A stretch of DNA of 32,430 nt from assembly GCA_016463705.1 (NCBI GenBank), contig JAEMQU010000010.1:31654-64083 (forward strand), in the 5' to 3' direction. Below the pieces are notes generated by a model. The model ran no database searches. It was not told where the DNA came from and was given only the letters and a program-made list of their open reading frames with translations. The stretch comes from Opitutales bacterium (lineage in GTDB: Bacteria; Verrucomicrobiota; Verrucomicrobiia; Opitutales; UBA953). This document shows positions 1 to 8,614 of this stretch, piece after piece. The stretch's first letter is position 1; every line of letters begins with the position of its first letter. A program made the position numbers and the translations under genes.

Positions 1-1292
1 AGTAATATTAAAATAAATAATTTGGCGAAGAAACCGATGGAAGGAGGAACGCCTGCCAATGAACTGATGCCAAAGCCTAAGCCTCCTGCGAGAACCGGGG
101 AGCGTCGAATTAAACCACGCAATTGTAGTAACGGACGACGATGATCTTCGACGGCGGGAATGGAAATGAGGGCTTGGGCGACTAGGAAACTACCGAGGGT
201 GTAAGCGATTAAATAATAAGCTAAGAGGTTGGTATCATAATCACCATTTTCACCTGCGACTAAAATGCCGGTAATCGCTGCGAGAATAAATCCAGCATGC
301 GAGACTCCGGAGAGTGCGATGATACGCTTGATGTCCGTTGCAGCGAGTGCAGCGAGATTGCCCGCCACTAATGTGAGGACCGCAGTGATAGCTAGAACCG
401 GGGCTAACTTGGGTGCGAGGGGTTGGAAGGGTCCAGTGACTAATAAGAATAAGGTGAAGGCACCGGCCGCTTTAGAAGCTGTACCGAGTAAGGCAGTGGT
501 AGGGGTGGGTGCTCCTTGATAAACATCAGGAATCCAAGTTTGGAATGGGAACGCACCGAGTTTAAAGGCGGCTCCACCTAAAATCAGTGCCACGCCGGTG
601 AGGGTGAGGGCGGTGCCATGTCCGGCCGCCAAGGCTTTAGCGATTTGATCGAAGTTTAAAGAATCGGGCGTGGTCGCACCGAGTGAACCATAAACTAAAA
701 CAATACCCATCAGAAGAAGTGCAGAACTTAATCCACCCGCGACTAAATATTTAACGCCTGCTTCGAGTGAGGCATCACTTTTTCTGAGATAGCCCACTAA
801 GATATAAAGTCCAACGGCGGCGGTTTCGAGGCTCACGAATAAACTGACGAAGTGATTCGATTGAGCTAAGAGCATGAATGCCGCGGTGATTACCAAGACT
901 ACGTGGTGATAATCGGCGACGACCGCATGACGTTCTTCCAGAAATTTTGTGGCAATGAAACTAGTGAGTAAGGCGGAAATTAAAAAGGTGAGACGAAAAC
1001 CGCAGGTGACATCACTGAGTTGAAGTAAGCCTGAAAAAGTGGTGGTGGCTACGCCCGAGCAGGGATTCCATGGAGTGAAAGGAATCAGTGACATTAAAAT
1101 CACTAAGCCCAGTCCGATGCGTGCGGTGGTGGGGATGAGCCAGTTGAGTTTTTTATTTAAAAACATCGCCTGAATGAGGCAGAGCAAGGCGAGGCCCGCG
1201 ACGGAAATTTCAGGAAGGATCGAAGCCCAGTCCGCATTGCGTGGGGCGAGTAATTTTAAAGCGAGTTCGGTGGAAGCCATCGGAGAAGTCAT
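1..1292 (-). CDS. nuoN: NADH-quinone oxidoreductase subunit N (partial, 3' end outside window)
   Basis: Antiporter-like membrane subunit of complex I, one of the proton-pumping subunits in the cytoplasmic membrane. The frame is open from an ATG at 1292 down to base 1, so about 430 codons are seen and the C-terminus is missing. Visible family marks are a glutamate in an early helix (FVSLETAAVGLY), the FKLGAFPFQTW segment with the channel lysine, the PDVYQGAPTP loop and a second lysine in TASKAAGAF. The last visible part (PPSIGFFAKL) fits the late helices of NuoN. A second in-frame ATG lies at 1280, and neither start has a clear ribosome binding site. It begins 12 bp after the nuoM stop and closes the order nuoJ-K-L-M-N. 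All expected charged channel residues seen so far are present, unlike in the neighbouring NuoM. Confidence 0.93.
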   Translation of the reverse strand, partial: MTSPMASTELALKLLAPRNADWASILPEISVAGLALLCLIQAMFLNKKLNWLIPTTARIGLGLVILMSLIPFTPWNPCSGVATTTFSGLLQLSDVTCGFRLTFLISALLTSFIATKFLEERHAVVADYHHVVLVITAAFMLLAQSNHFVSLFVSLETAAVGLYILVGYLRKSDASLEAGVKYLVAGGLSSALLLMGIVLVYGSLGATTPDSLNFDQIAKALAAGHGTALTLTGVALILGGAAFKLGAFPFQTWIPDVYQGAPTPTTALLGTASKAAGAFTLFLLVTGPFQPLAPKLAPVLAITAVLTLVAGNLAALAATDIKRIIALSGVSHAGFILAAITGILVAGENGDYDTNLLAYYLIAYTLGSFLVAQALISIPAVEDHRRPLLQLRGLIRRSPVLAGGLGFGISSLAGVPPSIGFFAKLFILIL

Positions 1293-1304
1293 GATACGAA
1301 AAGT

Positions 1305-2858
1305 TTATTTGATTTGAGATTCTTGAACGGGAACAGCCTTGAACGGTTTTAGTTGGGCGATTCGGGCCAGAGCTTTTGCTTCAGGGTTGGTGTAATTAGT
1401 AATCAGTGAAGGAATAAATCCAATCACGAGTGAGGCCCCGAGAAGAATGATGGTTGCCGTACGTTCGACACCATTGAGATCAGCAATCGGAGCGTAAGCC
1501 TGGCGCGCTTCGATGGTAGAAGAAACTTTTCCGAAGAAGACTGAAGCGACGGCGCGTAGTGCGTAGATTGCCGAAATCACAATCGTGGAAACGACGAAGA
1601 CTTGAAGGATGAATGGTTGATTTCTGAGCGAGAGGAAGACGCCCAGTTCGCCCCAGAAATTTCCGAATCCTGGTAGACCAATCGAGGCCATCGTGGCAGC
1701 GATAAAAAAGGCGGAGAGGATAGGGGTGTGTCTTGCGAGACCGCCGAGTTCATCGAATCGATACGTACCAGTGCGGGTACGAACGGCATTGGCTAAAAGG
1801 AATAAGGCCGCGCAGGAAAGTCCGTGAGCCACCATCAAGAAGATGGCTGCATCGAGACCTTCGGCGACGCCTTGCGTTGCGCAAACCCAGATACCGACAA
1901 AAATAGGACCCATGTGCGCGACGGAACTCCAGGAGAGCATTTGTTTTAGATCGCGCTGTCCGAAACAGATGAGTCCGACGATAAATACATTGGCGACGGC
2001 GCACCAGAGGAACCAGTGACTGAGTGTGCCGGTGCCAATTTTCATGGTGGCAGCGACAATCATGATAATTCCGTAGAGACCGAATTTCTTAAGTGCTCCA
2101 GCGTGGATCATGGATACGGGAGTGGGTGCAGCGGAGTAACCCGGTGCGGCCCAAGAGTGGAAAGGGAAAAGGGAAGCCAGTGTGCCGAATCCAAATAAAG
2201 TAAGCGCGGTGGTTGCGGCAGGCAGAGGCAGTTGTGATTGATGAAACGCTAAGAATAATTGTTCGAAGGTGGCGTCTTCGATACCCAGTCCGACCGTTTG
2301 CATCGCGATGACGATACCGGCTAACGAGAGCATGGCACCGACGGTGAGGTAAATCGCCATTTGCATTGCTGCAGAACGTCGACCTTCGCCGCCCCAGAAT
2401 AAGGTGAGTACGAAAGTGGGGATGAGTGCGAATTCGTGGAAGAAATAAAATCCGATAATATTATTTGTACCAAAGACTCCGAGGGTTCCTCCGAGCATGA
2501 AGAGAATTAAACCGAGGTAACTATTTCGTGATTCAACTTCTTGATCGAGTGCTTTGATTCCCGCGGCGAGTCCGACCAGCGCAGTCATGGCGATCAAAGG
2601 TAAGCTGATGCCATTTAAGCCAAAACAAAATCCCCAGATGTTGGTTTGACGGTATTGAGTCACTGAGCCGTAGGCCTCGGCACAAGGTAAGAAGAACCAA
2701 ATGGTAATGAGGGCGGGCAGGGTGAATGCCGTCAGCGCAAATCCCGTGGCAAAGGAGCGAGGCAGATTTCGTCCGATTAAGAGAATTAATCCGACGAGAA
2801 TTGGCGTAAAAATCGCCGCGAGTAGAAGTGAGGAATTCACAGTATTAAAATTTTCCAT
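1305..2858 (-). CDS. nuoM: NADH-quinone oxidoreductase subunit M, divergent
   Basis: Antiporter-like membrane subunit of complex I, 517 residues, with about 14 hydrophobic segments. The channel glutamate of helix 5 is kept (E142 in FFHEFALIP), as are lysines at 257-258 (GALKKFGLYG) and the late glutamate in NFWGELGVF. The helix-7 motif, normally K-x-P-L-x-P-F-H-T-W-L-P-D, reads LASLFPFHSWAAPG here. The lysine position is a leucine (about residue 227) and the PDAH part is also changed. This makes it a divergent NuoM, but its place between nuoL and nuoN and its length leave the identity secure. The start is 3 bp from the nuoL stop. No Shine-Dalgarno is visible, so translation is probably coupled to nuoL. 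Confidence 0.93.
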   Translation of the reverse strand: MENFNTVNSSLLLAAIFTPILVGLILLIGRNLPRSFATGFALTAFTLPALITIWFFLPCAEAYGSVTQYRQTNIWGFCFGLNGISLPLIAMTALVGLAAGIKALDQEVESRNSYLGLILFMLGGTLGVFGTNNIIGFYFFHEFALIPTFVLTLFWGGEGRRSAAMQMAIYLTVGAMLSLAGIVIAMQTVGLGIEDATFEQLFLAFHQSQLPLPAATTALTLFGFGTLASLFPFHSWAAPGYSAAPTPVSMIHAGALKKFGLYGIIMIVAATMKIGTGTLSHWFLWCAVANVFIVGLICFGQRDLKQMLSWSSVAHMGPIFVGIWVCATQGVAEGLDAAIFLMVAHGLSCAALFLLANAVRTRTGTYRFDELGGLARHTPILSAFFIAATMASIGLPGFGNFWGELGVFLSLRNQPFILQVFVVSTIVISAIYALRAVASVFFGKVSSTIEARQAYAPIADLNGVERTATIILLGASLVIGFIPSLITNYTNPEAKALARIAQLKPFKAVPVQESQIK

Positions 2859-2861
2859 AAA

Positions 2862-4691
2862 TTAGCGGACGAGGAACCAGATGAAGAGGAGCGAGCCGAG
2901 GGTGATCCAGATGGCATTTAACCGAGTCTGTCCGCGATGAAAAATGGCATTGGAGATATGTCCCAGGGCCGCGAAGGTGCCACCGACAGTCCAACGTACG
3001 GCGAGACCGTTGATCACGAGTAAATCGAGGAACACGATGAATTCGGCGAAGCGACGTTGAACTTTATCAATGTACCAATTGTAAAATGTATCCATCCAAC
3101 GGTATTCTAAAATATGATAGGTACGTGGAGAAATTTTCTGTAAGCTGTCCTGTCCAGCAAACCATCCGTAGAACTTGAAACTTAAGAATCCAAGGATCAG
3201 TGCACCTGCTCCCACGATGGTGGCAGGAGCGGTTAGATGGAAAGCCATTTCATTAAGCGACTTTTCAACGACTTGAAGGGAGGAGTGAGGAATTAAAATA
3301 TTGGCAGCAAAACCAGCACCGATGGCGTAAACAATTCCGAGTACGCTGATGGGGAGAGTCATCGTCCAGGGTGATTCATGGGCGTGCGTTGCGGCCTTGG
3401 AATTAGGTGCACCCATGAAGACGAGGCGAATCATGCGACCGCTGTATAAGCACGTCGCAACGGCAGCGAGAGCAAGGAGTCCGAAAATGAAAAAGTGTCC
3501 ATCGTGCCAAGCTGCTTCAATGATGGCATCTTTCGAATACCAACCCGCGAAGAAGGGAACGGCACAATTAGAAAGCGTTGCGGCAATAAAAGTTGCTGCG
3601 GTGATCGGCATCTTTTTGAGCAAGCCACCCATCTTCAACATATCTTGTTCGTGGTGACATCCGCGAATCACTGAACCAGCACCTAAGAACAAGGTCGCTT
3701 TGAAAAAGGCGTGCATCGCCATGTGCAACACGGCGAGTTCGGGGTGTCCGAGTCCAATTGCACAACCCATAATGCCGAGGTGAGCGAGGGTGGAGTAGGC
3801 TAAAGATTTTTTGATATCGGTTTGGGCGAGTGCGCAGAGACCAGCGAGTGCGGCCATACCTGCGCCGGAGATGGCCATCCATTGAAGAACTTCTGGAGCG
3901 AGGAGGAAGCTGATACGCGCCATGAAATAAACACCAGCGGCGACCATCGTTGCCGCGTGAATGAGGGCGGAGACGGGAGTGGGACCAGCCATTGCATCGG
4001 TTAACCAAACATGTAAGGGGAACTGGGCGGATTTTCCGAGGAAGCCACACATCAGTAAAAGTCCGAGGGCAATCGGCACGGCTGAACCCGCTTGTAATTT
4101 TAATTCAGCAAAATCGAGTGTGCCGTAAAGTTTTAAGCAAAGCGCGATACCCAAGATGAATCCCAGATCGCCAATGCGATTAGTGATAAAGGCTTTTTTG
4201 GAAGCTTCGGCTGCAAAATCGGTATCAAAATAATGAGCGATGAGCATGTAGGAACTAAAACCAACCAGTTCCCAGAAAATGAAAGTCATTAATAAATTAT
4301 CGGCGACGACGATACCGAGAATCGAAAACATGAAGATGGAAAGTCCGGCGAAGAAACGTCCGCGGGCCTCATCTTCCTTCATGTAGCCGACAGAAAATAA
4401 ATGAATCCATGCGGCGACGAAGGAAACGACGAATAACATTAAGCGTGCATGGGCATCGATTAAATAACCAAAGCCTAAGGAGATTCCACCGATTTTACCG
4501 AGCTCGTAATGCCATTTAATATCTTCAGAAGTTTGGGTAAGGATGGTGAGGGCGAGACCCGCGATGATAAAAGCGGTCAGCGTTGAGAACCAGGCGGCCA
4601 ATGTACCCTGACGGCGAAGGAAGAGCGCCGAAAAGGCGGCTGCACCTAGTGGAAGAAATAAAATCCAGTGTAAAAGAGAAACAGAGTTCAT
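2862..4691 (-). CDS. nuoL: NADH-quinone oxidoreductase subunit L
   Basis: Largest antiporter-like subunit of complex I, 609 residues, at the distal end of the membrane arm. The helix-5 glutamate (E141 in FIFWELVGFSSY) and helix-7 lysine (K220 in GFLGKSAQFPLHVWL) are present, followed by DAMAGPTPVSALIHAATMV, a signature of the family. The later lysine of GWYSKDAII is also present. The C-terminal part (about residues 520-609), with an amphipathic stretch and a final hydrophobic helix, corresponds to the lateral helix that runs along the arm. The gene lies 6 bp after nuoK and 3 bp before nuoM. It shows none of the substitutions seen in NuoM. Confidence 0.97.
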   Translation of the reverse strand: MNSVSLLHWILFLPLGAAAFSALFLRRQGTLAAWFSTLTAFIIAGLALTILTQTSEDIKWHYELGKIGGISLGFGYLIDAHARLMLFVVSFVAAWIHLFSVGYMKEDEARGRFFAGLSIFMFSILGIVVADNLLMTFIFWELVGFSSYMLIAHYFDTDFAAEASKKAFITNRIGDLGFILGIALCLKLYGTLDFAELKLQAGSAVPIALGLLLMCGFLGKSAQFPLHVWLTDAMAGPTPVSALIHAATMVAAGVYFMARISFLLAPEVLQWMAISGAGMAALAGLCALAQTDIKKSLAYSTLAHLGIMGCAIGLGHPELAVLHMAMHAFFKATLFLGAGSVIRGCHHEQDMLKMGGLLKKMPITAATFIAATLSNCAVPFFAGWYSKDAIIEAAWHDGHFFIFGLLALAAVATCLYSGRMIRLVFMGAPNSKAATHAHESPWTMTLPISVLGIVYAIGAGFAANILIPHSSLQVVEKSLNEMAFHLTAPATIVGAGALILGFLSFKFYGWFAGQDSLQKISPRTYHILEYRWMDTFYNWYIDKVQRRFAEFIVFLDLLVINGLAVRWTVGGTFAALGHISNAIFHRGQTRLNAIWITLGSLLFIWFLVR

Positions 4692-4697
4692 TGCAAA

Positions 4698-5006
4698 TTA
4701 GTCGCAGAGGGTGGTGAGTTTTTCCGAGCTAACTGTTTGGCGTTGGCGGAAGAGGGCGACGATGAGGGCGAGTCCTACGGCAACTTCAGCGGCGGCGACG
4801 GTGATGATGAAGAAAACAAAAATCGCACCATCCATCGTGTTATTAAAACGGGAGAAGGCGACGAGGGCCAAGGTTGAAGCGGTGAGCATCAACTCAAGGC
4901 ACATGTAGACCACGAGGAGATTGCGACGGATTAAGACTCCAGTGAGTCCAATCACAAAGAGCATTCCGGCGAGTAAAAGATGGTGGGAAAGGGTCGTGTG
5001 TTCCAT
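4698..5006 (-). CDS. nuoK: NADH-quinone oxidoreductase subunit K
   Basis: Small three-helix subunit of complex I, 102 residues, the normal family length. The two membrane glutamates needed for proton transfer are visible: E38 in [10 protein letters not shown] and E74 in [12 protein letters not shown]. The C-terminal tail after the third helix is polar. It sits 9 bp after nuoJ and 6 bp before nuoL, as expected for one transcript. The ATG at 5006 has no obvious ribosome binding site. Confidence 0.97.
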   Translation of the reverse strand: MEHTTLSHHLLLAGMLFVIGLTGVLIRRNLLVVYMCLELMLTASTLALVAFSRFNNTMDGAIFVFFIITVAAAEVAVGLALIVALFRQRQTVSSEKLTTLCD

Positions 5007-5015
5007 GGTGTTTTA

Positions 5016-5549
5016 TCAGTTTTGGATTTTGGAATCTTTGCTGATTGAAACCACGCCGACGAGTGCGACGAGTAAAAGGAATCCAGAAATTTCCAGAGGG
5101 AGTAAATATTTGGTATAAAGTAATCGTCCGAAGGATTTTGCGGCGGTGGTGAAGACTAACGGATCGCTAGAAACCTCTGGCGGAGTGAATTGGACTTGGT
5201 TGGAGGGAACGGCTCCTGACCAAACGAAGAGCCAGAGGACACCAGCGGCTAAGAAAAAGAAAACGGCCAGACCGGTTAGTGCATGACGCCAAGGGTAGGT
5301 GGTAGGATTTTCTTCCGTATCCGAAAGTAACATGATGATGAAAAGAAAGAGCACCATGACGGCGCCGGCGTAGACGAGCACTTGAAGAACGCCGAGGAAG
5401 TAAGCATCGAGCAGGAAGAAGTCAGCCGCGACACCGACGAGGGCTAAAATCATCCCCATAGCGGAGGTCACTGCATTGCGACTGAGAACCAGCAGAGCTG
5501 CAGCGCCAATCGTCAGCGCGGCAAAAAATATAAATAGTCCATCGGGCAT
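5016..5549 (-). CDS. nuoJ: NADH-quinone oxidoreductase subunit J
   Basis: Membrane subunit of complex I, 177 residues, with five hydrophobic helices. The conserved third-helix stretch YAGAVMVLFLFIIMLL, which carries the pi-bulge region linking the quinone site to the pumps, is intact at about residues 60-75. It is the first gene of the nuoJKLMN block in this window. The upstream neighbour on the same strand is folA, 124 bp away, so nuoA-I are not adjacent and must lie elsewhere. A promoter is expected in the gap, which also holds an inverted repeat at 5602-5629. A perfect 10-bp palindrome (GGTTCGAACC, 5550-5559) directly abuts the start codon. Confidence 0.96.
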   Translation of the reverse strand: MPDGLFIFFAALTIGAAALLVLSRNAVTSAMGMILALVGVAADFFLLDAYFLGVLQVLVYAGAVMVLFLFIIMLLSDTEENPTTYPWRHALTGLAVFFFLAAGVLWLFVWSGAVPSNQVQFTPPEVSSDPLVFTTAAKSFGRLLYTKYLLPLEISGFLLLVALVGVVSISKDSKIQN

Positions 5550-5601
5550 GGTTCGAACCTAGGTGAGGGGGGCTTGTTGGAAAGGAGAAAAACGCATTTT
5601 T

Positions 5602-5629
5602 AACCTAAATTTTCAAAGTTTTTTAGGTT
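5602..5629. repeat. Inverted repeat in the folA-nuoJ gap
   Basis: AACCTAAA (5602-5609) and TTTAGGTT (5622-5629) form a perfect 8-bp inverted repeat around a 12-base AT-rich loop, inside the 124-bp gap upstream of nuoJ. On the minus strand it lies just after folA and is followed eight bases later by a short T run, so it could be a weak terminator for thyA-folA. It could equally be a protein-binding site in front of nuoJ. The AT-rich composition makes chance possible. Confidence 0.35.
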
Positions 5630-5673
5630 GTCAGGCTGTCCGTTTTTACGCCGAGCCAACGGGTGTGTAAATC

Positions 5674-6156
5674 TCAGCGATTTTTGAGAGGAAAGTGTTT
5701 CCGCATCACACATTGGGCGTGAGATTCGATCACTTCACCTTCATCAAAAAGTTTTGTCCAATCAGGGAAATAGGCATCAGCTTCTGGCTCTAAGTCTACA
5801 TGAGTGATGATGAGTTCACTGCACCAAGGAAGGGCTTCCGCGTAAAGGACAGCTCCACCCGCCAGAAAAAGTGTTTGATCGGGAGCCAACTGTGCCGCCT
5901 CAGCCCAAGATTTTGCAGATAACACGCCCGGAGCAGTGAAACCTTGTCGACTAAGAACAATCGTGGTGCGACCGGGAAGTGGCCGACCGATGGACTCGTA
6001 AGTTTTACGTCCCATGAGCATCGCTTGGCCCATGGTAGTCTTTTTGAAGAACGCGAAGTCTTCAGGAATTCGCCAAGGCAGCTGATTGTTTAAACCAATG
6101 CCCCGGTTTTTGCCAACGGCAGCGATTGCGATAAGGGGTCGGCCAAAAAAATTCAC
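5674..6156 (-). CDS. folA: Dihydrofolate reductase
   Basis: Reduces dihydrofolate to tetrahydrofolate with NADPH in the cytoplasm; 160 residues, the usual size. Family marks in order are LIAIAAVGKNRGIG at the N-terminus, LPWRIPED with the substrate-binding aspartate (about D33), the NADPH-binding MGRKTYESIG, PLPGRTTIVLSR, and FLAGGAVLYAEAL. The start is a GTG four bases after the thyA stop; no earlier start fits and no nearby in-frame ATG exists. Coupling to thyA makes metabolic sense because ThyA is the main producer of dihydrofolate. Confidence 0.96.
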   Translation of the reverse strand: MNFFGRPLIAIAAVGKNRGIGLNNQLPWRIPEDFAFFKKTTMGQAMLMGRKTYESIGRPLPGRTTIVLSRQGFTAPGVLSAKSWAEAAQLAPDQTLFLAGGAVLYAEALPWCSELIITHVDLEPEADAYFPDWTKLFDEGEVIESHAQCVMRKHFPLKNR

Positions 6157-6160
6157 AAAA

Positions 6161-7006
6161 TTAAATAGCTACAGGGGCTTTAATGCCGGGATGAGGATCG
6201 TAACCTTCGATGGTTATATCCTCATATTTAAAGTCGAATAAATCTTTAATTTCAGGATTTAAAATTAAGCGAGGGAGCGATCGAGGCTCACGCGAGCATT
6301 GTAAATCAACCTGTTCGAGGTGATTTGAATAAATGTGTGCATCGCCAAAAGTGTGGACAAAGTGTCCGGGTTTTAAGCCAGTCACTTGCGCAATCATGTG
6401 AGTGAGTAGCGAGTAGCTAGCGATGTTGAAAGGTACGCCTAAAAATAAATCTGCACTACGTTGATAGAGTTGGCAGCTCAGACGATTATCCGTCGAAACG
6501 TGGAATTGATAAAGCGTGTGGCAGGGTGGAAGGGCTACTTTATCGGCTTCGAGTGGATTCCATCCGGTGATGAGATGTCGGCGACTGGCTGGATTTTTTT
6601 TGAGTTGTTCAATCAGTAGTTTGATTTGATCAACGCCATCGGAGTTATAAGTGCCGTCGGCTTTTTTTGTTGCACCAAAATTTCTCCACTGATGTCCGTA
6701 GACCGGTCCGAGCTCACCTTCGCCGCGACCGAACTTTGCACACTGTTCGGCGGTGGCCCATTCATTCCAAATAGATACTCCTCTTTCGGTGAGCCACGCG
6801 TTATCCGTACGACCCGCTAAAAACCAAAGAAGTTCTTGGATGATAGATTTGGTGTGAACTTTTTTCGTGGTCACCAAAGGAAAGCCTTGGGCGAGGTCGA
6901 AACGTAATTGGGCTCCGAAAATTCCGAGGGTGCCAACGCCTGTTCGGTCTTTGCGTACTTCGCCCGTTTGGCGGACATGCCGAAGTAAATCCAGATAGGC
7001 GTTCAT
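6161..7006 (-). CDS. thyA: Thymidylate synthase
   Basis: Converts dUMP to dTMP using methylene-tetrahydrofolate, giving dihydrofolate; 281 residues. The catalytic cysteine is C162 in [12 protein letters not shown]. The phosphate-binding arginines are in RTGVGTLG (near the N-terminus) and [14 protein letters not shown], and the dUMP contacts are in [17 protein letters not shown] and HIYSNHLEQ. This is the classical ThyA, not the flavin-dependent ThyX. It is the first gene of thyA-folA and diverges from lysS across 114 bp. There is no Shine-Dalgarno before the ATG at 7006. Confidence 0.98.
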   Translation of the reverse strand: MNAYLDLLRHVRQTGEVRKDRTGVGTLGIFGAQLRFDLAQGFPLVTTKKVHTKSIIQELLWFLAGRTDNAWLTERGVSIWNEWATAEQCAKFGRGEGELGPVYGHQWRNFGATKKADGTYNSDGVDQIKLLIEQLKKNPASRRHLITGWNPLEADKVALPPCHTLYQFHVSTDNRLSCQLYQRSADLFLGVPFNIASYSLLTHMIAQVTGLKPGHFVHTFGDAHIYSNHLEQVDLQCSREPRSLPRLILNPEIKDLFDFKYEDITIEGYDPHPGIKAPVAI

Positions 7007-7051
7007 GGATTGAGGGTTAACCTTGATGAACCCCTAACGGCAATACGGAAA

Positions 7052-7116
7052 GGCGGGCGATTTTTGAACCTTTCGCCCTTGCCAGCCCGCCCCCCAAAAG
7101 ACACCCCTAAAGGTGT
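7052..7116 (+). promoter_or_regulatory. Structured leader in front of lysS
   Basis: Three inverted repeats are visible. GGCGGGC (7052-7058) can pair with GCCCGCC (7085-7091). GGGCGA (7055-7060) can pair with TCGCCC (7073-7078); these two share bases, so they exclude each other. ACACC (7101-7105) can pair with GGTGT (7112-7116), which would hide most of the AAAGGTG ribosome binding site (7109-7115) placed 5 bases before the lysS ATG. This could allow attenuation or translational control, but no known riboswitch class is recognised. Confidence 0.35.
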
Positions 7117-7120
7117 TAAT

Positions 7121-8605
7121 ATGAGTGATAAGCCCGACCTTAATGCCATCTCACACGACCTCCATGCAGTTCGTTTAGAGAAACTTGCTCAACTTCGTGC
7201 CAATGGGGAAGACCCATTCCGCGCGAATTGGAATCAGTCACATATTTCTAGTGAATGTGCTCAACTTCTTCCCGAAGGCGTTGAAGAAGGTCCCGAGGTC
7301 TCCATCGCCGGTCGCGTTGTCGCGATTCGTGTCATGGGTAAAGCGAGTTTCGTTAAGATTCTTGATCGTGCCGGCATCCAACAATGTTACTTCACCCGCG
7401 ATGCTTTAACGGAGCGCTATGATACGCATTTCAAAAAGCTGATAGATCTAGGTGACTTTATGGGCGTTCGCGGAAAATTATTTAGAACGAAGACTGGTGA
7501 AGTGACCGTCCGCGCAGCGGATTATGGATTAGTTTCCAAGGCGGTTCGTCCCTTACCTGAGAAATGGGCTGGCTTGACCGATGCCGAAAAAATTTACCGT
7601 CAGCGTTATCTCGACTTAGTGGTGAATGAGGAATCGCGTAATCGACTCTTCATTCGCAGTCGAGTGATTGAATCGATCCGTAAATTTTTATGGAGTCGCC
7701 AATTCACTGAAGTAGAAACTCCAGCTCTGCACTCTGTGGCCGGTGGGGCTGCAGCCCGTCCGTTTGAAACACATTCCAACGCTCTTGATTGTGATTTCTA
7801 CTTACGCATTGCCCTAGAATTGCACCTGAAACGCTGTTTGGTCGGCGGCATGGATCGCGTTTTTGAAATTGGACGCGTTTTCCGCAATGAAGGTGTTTCG
7901 ATTAAGCACAGCCCAGAATTCACCATGCTCGAAGCTTATCAGGCCTATACAGATTATCGTGGTATGATGGAACTGGTACGCAGCCTGATTCAGAATGTCT
8001 GCAAAGAAGTTTTAGGCACGACAGTCGTGACGCGTCCCGATGGTGTCGCGATTGAACTTGGTGGTGAGTGGCGCGAAGCTAAGTATAAAGATTTAATTAT
8101 CGAACGCACCGGCGATGCTCAATGGTTCACGCGCACTAAAGAAGAAAAAATTGTAGCGTGTAAAAAATTAGGCCTCGAAGAGCCGCGCACCGATTGGGAA
8201 GACTTTGAAGTGACCAACGAAATTTTCGGAAAGCTCATTGAGCCCACTTTATTACAGCCCACTTTCGTGACGCATATTCCTAAAGAATTATGTCCGTTGG
8301 CTAAGGTGACTGTGGGTGACGATTCGACCATCGATGTATTTGAGCTTTGTATCAATGGACAAGAAATTGCTCCGGCGTACTCGGAGCAAAACGATCCCGG
8401 TGTACAACGAGAGATGCTGGCAAAACAGGCTGGAGCGGAAACTCAGAAAATCGACGAAGATTTTCTTTTAGCACTCGAGCACGGTATGCCTCCCGCGGGT
8501 GGCTTGGGTATTGGCATTGATCGCTTGGTCATTCTGCTCACGGGGGCTGCTAACATTCGTGATGTGATTCTCTTCCCCACTATGGGTCCCGATAAAAACG
8601 CTTAA
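7121..8605 (+). CDS. lysS: Lysyl-tRNA synthetase, class II
   Basis: Charges tRNA-Lys with lysine; 494 residues from the ATG at 7121. An N-terminal OB-fold anticodon-binding domain (about 55-140) is followed by the class II core. This has motif 2 (VFRNEG and the HSPEFTMLEAYQAY stretch, about 250-276) and motif 3 (GLGIGIDRLVILLTG) near the C-terminus before RDVILFPTM. The frame opens earlier, at a TTG at 7010, but the ATG at 7121 has the ribosome binding site AAAGGTG and gives the normal N-terminus, so it is chosen. The LolC/E gene starts 9 bases after the stop, which suggests one transcript lysS-lolC-lolD. Confidence 0.97.
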   Translation: MSDKPDLNAISHDLHAVRLEKLAQLRANGEDPFRANWNQSHISSECAQLLPEGVEEGPEVSIAGRVVAIRVMGKASFVKILDRAGIQQCYFTRDALTERYDTHFKKLIDLGDFMGVRGKLFRTKTGEVTVRAADYGLVSKAVRPLPEKWAGLTDAEKIYRQRYLDLVVNEESRNRLFIRSRVIESIRKFLWSRQFTEVETPALHSVAGGAAARPFETHSNALDCDFYLRIALELHLKRCLVGGMDRVFEIGRVFRNEGVSIKHSPEFTMLEAYQAYTDYRGMMELVRSLIQNVCKEVLGTTVVTRPDGVAIELGGEWREAKYKDLIIERTGDAQWFTRTKEEKIVACKKLGLEEPRTDWEDFEVTNEIFGKLIEPTLLQPTFVTHIPKELCPLAKVTVGDDSTIDVFELCINGQEIAPAYSEQNDPGVQREMLAKQAGAETQKIDEDFLLALEHGMPPAGGLGIGIDRLVILLTGAANIRDVILFPTMGPDKNA

Positions 8606-8614
8606 GCACTTAAC

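Noticed and set aside
5547-5572. tRNA T-arm remnant (GGTTCGAACC) before nuoJ, possibly an att site
   Set aside because: The flanking bases do not form a T stem, no acceptor or anticodon arm is present, and no integrase gene is nearby.
7010-7120. N-terminal extension of lysS from a TTG
   Set aside because: The added 37 residues do not resemble LysS, and the ATG at 7121 has a ribosome binding site and gives the normal N-terminus.
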